Positions 61,501 through 64,000 of a stretch of 64,000 nt of DNA are shown here, piece after piece. The notes under the pieces are model-generated. The model was given only the letters and a program-made list of their open reading frames with translations, had not been told where the DNA came from and did not search any database. How positions within the stretch are numbered: the stretch's first letter is position 1; every line of letters begins with the position of its first letter. This DNA is from Schistosoma haematobium (lineage: Eukaryota; Platyhelminthes; Trematoda; Strigeidida; Schistosomatidae). Both the position numbers and the translations under genes were made by a program. The stretch covers positions 44,454,691-44,518,690 of the forward strand of contig NC_067198.1 of assembly GCF_000699445.3 (NCBI RefSeq). Reading direction: 5' to 3'.

Positions 61501-62532
61501 GCGAACGCTTAGCCTCTAGACCACTAAGGAGGCAACCAACGGTGTTAATGTGTAACCTCAACCAATCCACCGAATCGCGCGACCATCTTTCATTCTACTG
61601 AGGTAGATACCTGTCTCTACTCGATACGGATTAACTCCACTGGTCATGGTCTCTGTCGGACCGTTAATCGAATTCAAACTTCTTCAGTTTTTATTTCAGT
61701 GTTGTTTTATACTTAATTAATTATCTCAAAACAATGGAATTGCAGAATTTGTATAGATAAATGACAAGTAACTTCGTATTTAATTCATATCGTAAGTATA
61801 ACAGAAAATAAACAGTGGTCTAAAGATTAAGCGTTCGCGCGCGTGACTGATAGGCCCTGGTTTTGGATCTCAAGAGGCGGGACCGTGGATGTGCACTGCC
61901 GAGGATTCCTACAATAGGACGAAACAGCCGTCCAGTGCTTCCAGGTTTTCCATGGTGGTCTAGCTTCAATTGACTCATGACCTCAACTATTGAATAATAA
62001 TGATTCAACGCTCATTGTTTCAGTGTTCACTAATCATTAACTTTGAATTAAAGTTTCGACCTAATGAGTTCAATTATATTTATCTGGATTGTTAGATTTA
62101 TTATCAATAACATTGGATATTCATCGAAGTATTAGATTATTTGATTGGAATTCCCAATATAGTCCATTGAGTTTCAATCCAATAATCATCCAAAGCTTAA
62201 CCACTTGATGAGAGATTCAAATGTCCTGTCTCCAGTTCTTGATATGTTGCTGGGTGTTTACTACTGGATAGTTCTGTTCAAGGACAAAATAGCTTTGCAG
62301 TAATCTCTGGTTTCAGTTAGTACCCTGACAAAAATGTGTAGTAATACTAAAATAAAAGTTGAATATTTTGTAAAATTTAAATAATACTTCAAGTGTATGG
62401 AATTAACTTACTCAGAACGTATGAATGCAAAATCATGTATTGTATTTAATACAGCTTGTATTGGTATACCAGGTGGTCGAGAGTTGGCACGTCTAACAAC
62501 TGGATGACCATCATGACCATCATAGACTTCAA
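24487..62532 (-). CDS. PLCL: Phospholipase C-related inactive protein (PLCL/PRIP-like), C-terminal 10 exons
   Basis: Ten phase-consistent exons (62412-62532, 56526-56967, 52626-52725, 49750-50498, 47563-47872, 41037-41140, 34275-34373, 31920-32567, 27536-27589, 24487-25527) encode about 1221 residues. The 5' end lies beyond the window. Domain order is second half of PLC X, a low-complexity X-Y linker, Y, C2, then a long post-C2 region. That region carries [13 protein letters not shown], a [16 protein letters not shown] stretch and [20 protein letters not shown], the order seen in PLCL/PRIP tails. The catalytic His after PVV is Arg, a Ca ligand Asp is Glu, and substrate-phosphate residues are lost, so no lipase activity is expected. 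PRIP proteins act as scaffolds for phosphatases, GABA-A receptor trafficking and inositol phosphates. That role is inferred from family, not shown here. The introns are large and repeat-filled. Confidence 0.85.
26995..27176 (+). mobile_element. SINE-G: 182-bp hammerhead-bearing retroposon
   Basis: This is a 182-bp unit between perfect 14-bp TSDs (AGCTATACATTACT at 26981-26994 and 27177-27190). The first half has a tRNA-like appearance, with a B-box-like GGGATCGAATACG at about 27053-27065. The second half holds a hammerhead ribozyme (27095-27152). It shares the layout of SINE-A and SINE-B but not their sequence outside the ribozyme core. Confidence 0.8.
27095..27152 (+). ncRNA. Hammerhead ribozyme of SINE-G
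   Basis: Core CTGACGA is at 27108-27114. Stem II is GTGC/GCAC (27115-27118 with 27125-27128) with a TAAGTA loop, then GAA at 27129-27131. Stem III is short: AC (27132-27133) pairs with GT (27138-27139). Cleavage is predicted after C27140 (GUC). The stem I inner helix is CTTG (27104-27107) with CAGG (27141-27144). The outer helix is CAGG (27095-27098) with CCTG (27149-27152). All invariant core bases are present. Self-cleavage is predicted, not shown. Confidence 0.85.
27536..27589 (-). CDS. PLCL: PLC-like micro-exon (54 bp)
   Basis: It encodes [18 protein letters not shown], 18 codons, phase 0. Acceptor TTTTTAG, donor GTATGT. It sits where PRIP proteins have a helical LI.EA..L segment. Its small size makes it the least certain exon. 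Confidence 0.65.
28093..28515 (-). pseudogene. RTE-2 ORF2 C-terminal part
   Basis: A 140-codon segment begins within [20 protein letters not shown] and continues [40 protein letters not shown] and [17 protein letters not shown]. This is the typical RTE C-terminal region (LRWLGHxxRMP). A segment between the YADD box and this part is deleted. Confidence 0.8.
28512..28908 (-). pseudogene. RTE-2 reverse transcriptase, middle part
   Basis: It reads [20 protein letters not shown], then [13 protein letters not shown], an in-frame stop, then [23 protein letters not shown] and [13 protein letters not shown]. Motif C is intact. The frame breaks after MRFSHSK where other copies continue, so the copy is dead. 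Confidence 0.8.
29395..29805 (+). repeat. Repeat D copy 1
   Basis: This copy, about 410 bp, shares GGGTGCCCAA..CGAAGCAG, TTTTCTTAGGGGGC, TTCGACCT..AGGT.TGATC, TTGTTCCTTCAGGATACTGG, GTGAGTAGGACTTCCCTG and CTATATACGCGTGG, in order, with 46945-47425 and the reverse complement of 59708-60195. It has no intact ORF and is unclassified. Confidence 0.75.
31148..31696 (-). mobile_element. Repeat C copy 1 (549 bp, with TSD)
   Basis: Flanked by the 13-bp TSD TTTAATTCGTCCT (31135-31147, 31697-31709). On the minus strand it begins CTCGACCGTTGTTGCTACC and ends AACAGCACTCAAG. A nearly identical unit lies on the plus strand at 52854-53400. It has no long ORF. Its 5' end is shared with the RTE-2 derivative at 17746, so it is read as a non-autonomous RTE-2 relative. 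Confidence 0.8.
31920..32567 (-). CDS. PLCL: PLC-like exon: post-C2 helical region plus Ser-rich insert
   Basis: It begins [23 protein letters not shown], then [20 protein letters not shown] and STRIATAFG, corresponding to the conserved helical segment after the DDIFK motif in PRIP. A long Ser-rich, probably disordered insert follows and contains SPxL and RxPS-type words. It ends [13 protein letters not shown]. Phase 0 at both ends, 216 codons. Confidence 0.8.
32925..33060 (+). repeat. SINE-A remnant
   Basis: Words such as CATGGCTTGAAGTTAAAGC, GGATTCGAGTTTCC and TTCATCCAGCTGACGCGTC follow the SINE-A order: head, B box, hammerhead start. The rest of the ribozyme is lost. Confidence 0.5.
33315..33587. 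repeat. Repeat E: inverted repeat, 125-bp arms, 23-bp spacer
   Basis: The left arm (33315-33439) and the right arm (33463-33587) are reverse complements with three differences. In minus-strand RNA, the sense of the host intron, all three differences would be G-U pairs. A diverged single arm occurs at 42057-42178. No ORF crosses it meaningfully. Confidence 0.9.
34275..34373 (-). CDS. PLCL: PLC-like exon: post-C2 PRIP motif
   Basis: It encodes a basic stretch ([15 protein letters not shown]) followed by [19 protein letters not shown] proteins have a similar (N)xGLKTIDDIFK motif just after C2, and this supports PLCL over other PLC classes. Acceptor TTAAACAG, donor GTAACT, phase 0 at both ends. 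Confidence 0.8.
34523..34902. mobile_element. SINE-A inverted dimer with 20-bp TSD
   Basis: The left part (34523 to about 34709) is SINE-A on the minus strand: head with A box TAGCTGAGTGG, B box GGTTCGAGTTCC, then the hammerhead. The right part (about 34710-34902) is the 3' half of the ribozyme and the tail on the plus strand. The whole is flanked by one perfect 20-bp duplication (34503-34522, 34903-34922). The left ribozyme has GAGA in place of GAAA. The right one lacks the CUGA strand. Confidence 0.85.
36016..37059 (+). pseudogene. RTE-1 endonuclease
   Basis: This is a 347-codon segment with [22 protein letters not shown] (catalytic Glu), [35 protein letters not shown] (catalytic Asp/Asn), [17 protein letters not shown] and [11 protein letters not shown] (catalytic Asp-His). 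This is a complete AP-type endonuclease of the RTE clade. Its frame continues past the TGA at 37057 into linker sequence ([19 protein letters not shown]). Confidence 0.9.
37385..38280 (+). pseudogene. RTE-1 reverse transcriptase lacking motif C
   Basis: RT landmarks are [94 protein letters not shown] (motif A) and [21 protein letters not shown] (motif B). The text then jumps directly to DLALLS and a stop. The stretch that should contain the DFADD box (motif C) is deleted near 38220, removing a catalytic Asp. It cannot polymerise. Confidence 0.88.
38300..38982 (+). pseudogene. RTE-1 ORF2 C-terminal part
   Basis: It carries [25 protein letters not shown] text, [66 protein letters not shown] and [18 protein letters not shown]. 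This is the standard RTE C-terminal region. It ends at TAA 38980-38982, followed by the short 3'UTR and tail. Confidence 0.85.
39290..39560 (+). repeat. SINE-A with tail-to-head junction
   Basis: A SINE-A tail (GTTCTAAACAACAATCGGAAG, then AACGCCAAGTGAATTTAAA) runs within about 10 bp into a SINE-A head (CAATTGCACAAGTAGGTGGC, TCAGTAGATAAGTGG, GGTTCAATTCCC, GAGTGAGCATCAACTC). The ribozyme region after the head is lost. Confidence 0.7.
40724..40970 (-). mobile_element. SINE-B copy with TSD
   Basis: Full-length SINE-B on the minus strand: complementary termini, CTAGAGGTTAAGCG (A-box region), GGTTCGAATCCC (perfect B box), then a hammerhead with core CTGAGGA. The direct repeat ATCTTCTTTTTG flanks it (about 40711-40722 and about 40960-40971). 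The stem II pairing of the ribozyme has one mismatch. Confidence 0.75.
41037..41140 (-). CDS. PLCL: PLC-like exon: end of C2
   Basis: It encodes [29 protein letters not shown], matching the GYRHVxLxSxxGExxxPATLFVHI end of PLC C2 domains. Acceptor CTGTTTTAG, donor GTAAGG. Confidence 0.9.
41228..41244. repeat. (GT)n microsatellite
   Basis: An uninterrupted GT run followed by GTGAGTGTG-type sequence. Confidence 0.85.
42057..42178 (+). repeat. Repeat E single arm
   Basis: It parallels the right arm at 33463-33587 (CAAACACTTCACTTC, TGCTGATGATGTCG, CAGAAGAAC.ATGAAAGCTCC, CAGAGAACAAAACT) with scattered differences. It has no partner arm next to it. Confidence 0.8.
42370..42780 (+). repeat. Repeat F copy 1
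   Basis: It is collinear with 49160-49700 apart from a SINE-B insertion there. Shared words are CTTATTATAAGCTT, ATTTTGACCTATAA, GTACAAATGTT, a TATAAA box near 42560, TGTCTGAAAT, GACTCAA and AGGCGGACATAGGACCAAT/AGGCAGGAAGCATGGCCAAT. It has no ORF. A solo LTR or short retroposon is possible. Confidence 0.65.
43235..43385 (-). repeat. SINE-B copy, 5'-truncated
   Basis: On the minus strand the copy has GGGTTCGAATCC-like text degraded to GAGTTCGAATCCC, a near-intact hammerhead (CTGAGGA, GAAAC, GTCCAGTGC) and the SINE-B tail ending CATGATCTCAAC. The ribozyme has one mismatch at the base of stem I and a G-U pair in stem II. Confidence 0.75.
44030..44278. repeat. SINE-B inverted dimer
   Basis: The left part is minus-strand SINE-B with its ribozyme deleted: the head ends at CCCGTGG and joins directly to AGGCTTCCAGG of the tail. 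The right part is a plus-strand 3' half (GGAGTCTCATAATAGGATG, AAACAGCCGTCCAG, tail). The outer ends are both SINE-B 3' termini, GAATTCATGAGTC and its complement. Confidence 0.7.
44815..45445 (-). mobile_element. RTE-2 3' fragment
   Basis: It begins with a (CAGT)n tail and GTAACAACGTAGAACTTCG, then the 3'UTR. ORF2 C-terminal remnants on the minus strand correspond to [26 protein letters not shown] and [21 protein letters not shown]. It is 5'-truncated. No TSD was identified. Confidence 0.75.
45783..46110 (-). repeat. SINE-B copy
   Basis: Minus-strand SINE-B with CCGGCTCAGTGGTCTAGTTGG, GGTTCGAATC and a ribozyme whose core is changed (TTGAGAA and GAGAC). Sequence beyond the usual 5' end (to about 46110) is also shared with the copy near 61570-61670, so the family has a longer 5' variant. 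Confidence 0.7.
46945..47425 (+). repeat. Repeat D copy 2
   Basis: The copy includes the 5' part GGCACCAAATA-type word, CGGGTGCCCAAACCGAAGCA, CCTTCGACCTGAAGGTCTG, GTTCCTTCAGGATACTGG and CTATATACGCGTGGTCATG. It is in the intron of the PLC-like gene immediately 3' of the C2 exon. It has no intact ORF. Confidence 0.75.
47563..47872 (-). CDS. PLCL: PLC-like exon: C2 domain
   Basis: It encodes [64 protein letters not shown] and [10 protein letters not shown]. This is the standard PLC C2 beta-sandwich sequence order. Acceptor TTATCTAG, donor GTAATT. It ends with one base of the Gly codon completed by the next exon. Confidence 0.9.
48690..48835 (+). repeat. SINE-B head fragment
   Basis: CACCGTTGGATCACGGC, GGTTAAGCATTGTTG, GAGTTTGATTCCTG and ATCGTGGATGTTCACTGCTG follow the SINE-B order from head to ribozyme start. 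The rest is missing. Confidence 0.6.
49222..49403 (-). mobile_element. SINE-B copy nested in repeat F, 10-bp TSD
   Basis: Flanked by ATAAACTATT at 49212-49221 and 49404-49413. The copy lacks part of the tRNA-like head but has the B-box region and a hammerhead with every core base present. Confidence 0.85.
49272..49329 (-). ncRNA. Hammerhead ribozyme of SINE-B, intact core
   Basis: On the minus strand: outer stem I TGGA, inner stem I GCACTG, core CTGAGGA, stem II GTCC-loop-GGAC, GAAA, short stem III ACGGTCGT, cleavage triplet GUC, then CAGTGC pairing perfectly with GCACTG, and TCCA pairing with TGGA. All invariant core bases match. Activity is predicted. Confidence 0.85.
49750..50498 (-). CDS. 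PLCL: PLC-like exon: Y domain core
   Basis: A low-complexity N-terminal stretch (Ser/Thr, a run of six His, Asn-rich) is followed by [63 protein letters not shown] and [12 protein letters not shown]. This is the PLC Y fold. The Arg and Tyr of the RIYP motif (549 and 551 in PLC-delta1) are Gln and Cys. The Ser of the MSxFSE motif is kept. Donor GTATTC. Confidence 0.88.
50609..50979. mobile_element. SINE-A inverted dimer with TSD
   Basis: The minus-strand head and ribozyme (about 50609-50775) are joined to a plus-strand ribozyme 3' half and tail (about 50776-50979). The flanks are GAAGAGTCTTTTGT (50595-50608) and GAAGAATCTTTTGT (50980-50993), 13 of 14 identical. The junction is different from that at 34523-34902. 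Confidence 0.85.
50634..50697 (-). ncRNA. Hammerhead ribozyme of SINE-A, near-intact
   Basis: CTGACGA, GAAAC and a GTC cleavage triplet followed by CTGGATTCCACTGC are all present. Stem II (GTCC/GGTC) has one U-U mismatch, and the first stem I pair is changed (T in place of G). Activity may be reduced. Confidence 0.7.
51485..51640 (+). repeat. SINE-A copy, no tail
   Basis: It has ACGCGATGGAG, GGTTCGAGTTCC and ACATCCAGCTGACAAGTCCC, with core G8 changed to A. GTC is followed by an AAA insertion before CTGAATTCC. The ribozyme is predicted inactive. Confidence 0.75.
51846..51926 (-). repeat. SINE-B fragment fused to RTE-1
   Basis: Minus-strand B box GGTTCGAATCCCG and a ribozyme with CCGAGGA (U4 to C). 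It ends abruptly at an RTE-1 fragment that starts at about 51927. Confidence 0.7.
51927..52450 (+). mobile_element. RTE-1 3' fragment
   Basis: It encodes [35 protein letters not shown] and further C-terminal RTE text with stops. It ends at an ...AACAAGCGTAAGTA 3' end. It is 5'-truncated. Confidence 0.8.
52626..52725 (-). CDS. PLCL: PLC-like exon: start of Y domain (100 bp)
   Basis: Acceptor TTGTTACAG, donor GTAAG. It encodes [20 protein letters not shown] and then [20 protein letters not shown] matches the Y-domain opening ELSDLVVYC. Its length of 33 codons plus one base exactly bridges the phases of the exons on either side, which otherwise do not join in frame. Confidence 0.8.
52854..53400 (+). 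mobile_element. Repeat C copy 2 with (ACTG)n tail and TSD
   Basis: Starts CCCGACTGTTGTTGCTAC and ends AGCACTCAAG plus ACTGACTG. The flanks ACTTACCATA (52844-52853) and ACTTATCATA (53401-53410) differ by one base. It is nearly identical over its length to 31148-31696 on the other strand. The tail matches the RTE-2 (TGAC)n tail. Confidence 0.82.
53570..53850. repeat. SINE-A inverted dimer, old
   Basis: A minus-strand ribozyme and head (about 53570-53735) abut a plus-strand 3' half and tail (GCGCGTCCTGGATTTC to about 53850). Both are diverged, and the ribozyme cores are broken. Confidence 0.65.
53870..54050 (+). repeat. SINE-A copy with near-intact hammerhead
   Basis: The head starts AATGCACAAACTAG, then AGCTAAGTGAATAATAAGATG and GAGTTAGAGTCCCGG, then the ribozyme. 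The copy ends after GCCAGCCATCATCC without the tail. Confidence 0.7.
53976..54026 (+). ncRNA. Hammerhead ribozyme of SINE-A, core intact
   Basis: CTGATGA is at 53983-53989. Stem II is GTTC/GGAC (one G-U), GAAA is at 54004-54007 and the cleavage triplet is GTC, ending at 54015. Stem I ATCC pairs with GGAT after one A-A mismatch at its base. Stem III has one mismatch. Confidence 0.65.
54912..55372 (+). mobile_element. RTE-1 3' fragment with 13-bp TSD
   Basis: Flanked by GCATCTTAAAAAA at 54899-54911 and 55373-55385. It contains the RTE-1 C-terminus ([45 protein letters not shown]) and ends in (GTAA)n. It is a recent-looking 5' truncation. Confidence 0.88.
55735..55865 (-). repeat. SINE-B copy, 5'-truncated
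   Basis: Minus-strand ribozyme and tail. The text stops near the B-box end (CTCACGGGGGGAGGC on the minus strand). The tail ends ATGATTTCAACC. Confidence 0.8.
55784..55842 (-). ncRNA. Hammerhead ribozyme of SINE-B, intact core
   Basis: GCACTG pairs perfectly with CAGTGC (stem I). Core CTGAGGA, stem II GTCC/GGAC with a CATACTA loop, GAAA, stem III ACGGCCGT and cleavage triplet GUC. One mismatch lies in the outer stem I. Confidence 0.83.
56526..56967 (-). CDS. PLCL: PLC-like exon: end of X domain
   Basis: It starts by completing the Glu codon to give [18 protein letters not shown], so the SIE Glu (390 in PLC-delta1) is kept. It continues through [11 protein letters not shown] and [20 protein letters not shown]. 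In active PLCs the last motif is LKGKILLKGKKL, and the first phosphate-binding Lys (438) is Gln here. Between them is an Asn-rich insert. The donor GTAAGT follows FNSLY. Confidence 0.85.
57095..57160 (+). repeat. SINE-B ribozyme fragment
   Basis: AGCACTACTGAACGGTCCC, CTAGGATTAAATAGC and GTCCAGTGCTT form a degraded hammerhead region with GAAAC changed to TTAAAT. Confidence 0.6.
57294..57996 (-). mobile_element. RTE-2 copy with 8-bp TSD, 5'-truncated
   Basis: Flanked by AAATAGCT at 57286-57293 and 57997-58004. The minus strand encodes the ORF2 end ([57 protein letters not shown]) and the 3'UTR with a (CTGA)n tail. Confidence 0.87.
58962..59599. mobile_element. SINE-A inverted multimer with 12-bp TSD
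   Basis: Flanked by TTTGCATAAAAT at 58950-58961 and 59600-59611. The left half, minus strand, holds a SINE-A tail joined to a following head and ribozyme (a tail-to-head junction at about 59150-59175). The right half (about 59285-59599), plus strand, is a complete SINE-A with A box TAGCTGAGTGG, B box GGTTCAAGTTCC, ribozyme and tail. The left ribozyme keeps its core but stem I is disrupted. The right one has U4 changed to C. Confidence 0.85.
59708..60195 (-). repeat. Repeat D copy 3
   Basis: Reverse-complement relative of the copies at 29395 and 46945. Shared words include CCACGCGTATATAG, TCCTACTCACTGCC, CACATGGGCTCCAGTATC and CTGCTTCGGTTTGGGCACCC. This is the longest copy, about 490 bp. Confidence 0.78.
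60805..60900 (+). repeat. SINE-B 3' fragment
   Basis: It has CTAGGACGAAACGGCC, ATCCAGTACTTCCAACG and the tail to GACTCATGATTTCAAC. It lacks the 5' half of the ribozyme. Confidence 0.7.
61345..61670 (-). repeat. SINE-B copy, long form
   Basis: Minus-strand head, a B-box region (GGTTTGAACC), a ribozyme with core CTAGAGA (inactive), and the tail. The 5' extension (about 61570-61670) is shared with the copy at 45783-46110. Confidence 0.7.
61812..61990 (+). repeat. SINE-B copy
   Basis: GTGGTCTAAAGATTAAGCG, a B-box region GTTTTGGATCTC, GCACTGCCGAGGA (U4 to C), CGAAACAGCCGTCCAGTGC and a tail ending CATGACCTCAAC. The ribozyme is predicted inactive. Confidence 0.75.
62412..62532 (-). CDS. PLCL: PLC-like exon: X domain, catalytic-loop segment
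   Basis: Acceptor ...CTTTTAG, donor GTAAGT. It encodes [16 protein letters not shown], then [21 protein letters not shown]. Aligned to active PLCs (LDCWDG...P.IYHG), the Ca-binding Asp is Glu, Trp is Tyr and the catalytic His (356 in PLC-delta1) is Arg. The exon ends with two bases of the next codon. Confidence 0.85.
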
Positions 62533-62649
62533 CTAAAAGTGTACATAAAACAAATTAAGTAAAGTGAATAAAAAGTTTCATAGTTGTGAAAGTATTTGCT
62601 TATAAACAGTGGAAGGTTTATCATAAAAGTTTATTGTAATTTGACTAAA

Positions 62650-62815
62650 AAATTGTTAGATCACCATCGAGACCACAGGTTCTGTTTTCGAGTCTTACAT
62701 GCGAGATCGCGGATGCGCACTGCTTAAGAGTTCCGTATTAGGACAAAATGGTCGTCCAGTGCTTCCACGTTTTCAATGGTGGTCTAATATTGATCCATTT
62801 ATGATATCAATCTAA
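62650..62815 (+). repeat. SINE-B copy, diverged
   Basis: TTTTCGAGTCTTACATGCG, GCACTGCTTAAGAGTTCC, ACAAAATGGTCGTCCAGTGC and a tail. The core is broken. Confidence 0.7.
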
Positions 62816-62977
62816 ATTACTTTGTGTCAATACTGAAAAAAGAAGATATTAGCTAGGTACTTAAAGAATGTAAACGACAATTTAATTTATCAGAATGTTA
62901 CATATTAAAGTATATGATATATTACTATAACCAGATTTGATAAAATGAAAGAAATGAAGTATAAGGTTATTTTAAGT

Positions 62978-63379
62978 TCATGAATACATTTTCGTTGAAC
63001 TATTATCGAAGTTAGATCGGACATCTAAGGCCTTTATCAAACTTTTCATTCGATTGCCATACAGAGAAGAAAACATATTTAATGATCTGAAAGTGTCATT
63101 TGGAGGACTAAGATCATGATTTTCTATGAGAACAAACATCATATAAATGGTTACACCAAATCCTATTGAACTGAAAAAGTCGACATGTGCATATGAACTT
63201 AAATAAATATGAAGGAGTATTCGAATTCTTGAATCAAGAGCTTGATCACATATATGACACAAAAGTTTCTGATCCAGTGAATATTGAAAGTTCCGGTAAA
63301 TGTAGATAGTAGGAAAGCATAGCCGTCTAAAATTCACTATGTAAATGTTATCTAAGTAGTAATCGTAAATTAACCGCAC
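62978..63379 (-). other. Unassigned 133-codon ORF
   Basis: An open frame in the intron upstream of the first visible PLC-like exon. Its composition is mixed and includes a hydrophobic segment (GFGVTIYMMFVL). It has no family signature I recognise and no convincing splice-site context that would join it to the PLC X domain. It is probably chance. Confidence 0.2.
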
Positions 63380-63439
63380 TTAGTCTACTATTACACTGAA
63401 TGATACAAATGAAATTTCCAAGAGAATATATATATATAT

Positions 63440-63768
63440 ATATAAGCGGAGATGATCTTGGTTGGCCGTGGAATTCAGGACATGCGTCTTGTCCTATTTA
63501 GGACTCGCCAACTAGATATGACTCCATCCCAGAATTGATATTCACTTCAAGATTAGGTTCGATTCATGAAGTAAACATCAAGTCTTGGATACAGATACAT
63601 CCTTCTGACGAGTCCCAAATAGGATGAAACCCACGTCAAACTGGATTCCAGTGCCAGTCATTATCATCATTGTTTATAATAGCTGTGATTTGAGGACATA
63701 TTAAGGCAATCTGTACAGAATGCATATATGTCAATAACAAATTGATCGATCGCAGTCTTAAACGCATG
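63440..63768. repeat. SINE-A inverted dimer
   Basis: The minus-strand ribozyme (degraded core TTGGCGA) and partial head occupy about 63455-63560. The plus-strand ribozyme and tail follow to about 63768. The plus ribozyme has CTGACGA and GAAAC but carries an AAA insertion after the GTC triplet. It is preceded by an (AT)n run at 63427-63443. Confidence 0.7.
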
Positions 63769-64000
63769 CTATTTTCATATTGGTTATAATAAATCTGTAT
63801 GAACTATGAAAAAAGTTATTTATCTTAAAATGGTTACACATTTTGCAACCATAATAAATGTCAAAACTGTATATTATAATGGTGTATTGGCTTATTTCAT
63901 TTTAGAAATATCACTATGAAATGATGGAATATAATCAATTCTATTAAATTGATTATGTAACAAAAATTATGATTTGTTTTCTTTAATTTTTCATGTACTG

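Overview
This window is eukaryotic, AT-rich and intron-containing. It is almost certainly from a blood fluke (Schistosoma or a close relative). The indicators are dispersed tRNA-headed SINEs carrying hammerhead ribozymes of the Smα type, RTE and CR1-like non-LTR retrotransposons of schistosome style, and a 38-bp intron near the 5' end of a gene. The species call is inference. I could not search a database.

Three host genes are supported. (1) Positions 1-292, minus strand: the N-terminus of the ribosome-biogenesis GTPase BMS1, running off the left edge. (2) Positions 15318-19087, plus strand: a complete three-exon gene for PIG-V, GPI mannosyltransferase 2. (3) Positions 24487-62532, minus strand: the last ten exons of a phospholipase C-like gene, with half of the X domain, the Y domain, C2 and a long PRIP/PLCL-type tail. 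Its 5' end lies beyond the right edge. Catalytic and substrate-binding positions of active PLC are replaced, so it is read as a PLC-related inactive protein. PIG-V and the PLC-like gene are convergent, about 5.4 kb apart.

Layout: 0.7-3.25, 6.6-8.9, 9.0-10.8 and 11.0-15.2 kb hold four CR1/Jockey-like retroelements. All four are on the minus strand, and only the last is close to full length; its 5' end lies just upstream of PIG-V. From 24.5 kb to the end, the window is mostly introns of the PLC-like gene filled with repeats. These include one full-length RTE (35874-39005), several 5'-truncated RTE copies with target-site duplications (TSDs), and many copies of two hammerhead SINE families. They also include one copy of a third hammerhead SINE family, unclassified 400-550 bp repeats, and a 125-bp-arm inverted repeat.

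The most interesting material is the ribozyme-bearing retroposon community. Three structurally distinct hammerhead designs are present. Several SINE-A insertions are inverted dimers flanked by one TSD pair, and one contains a tail-to-head junction that implies a multimeric RNA template. One hammerhead SINE is nested inside the ribozyme of another.

Repeat labels (SINE-A, SINE-B, SINE-G, repeats C to F, RTE-1, RTE-2, CR1-1 to CR1-4) are mine, for use within this window. PLC residue numbers follow rat PLC-delta1 from memory.
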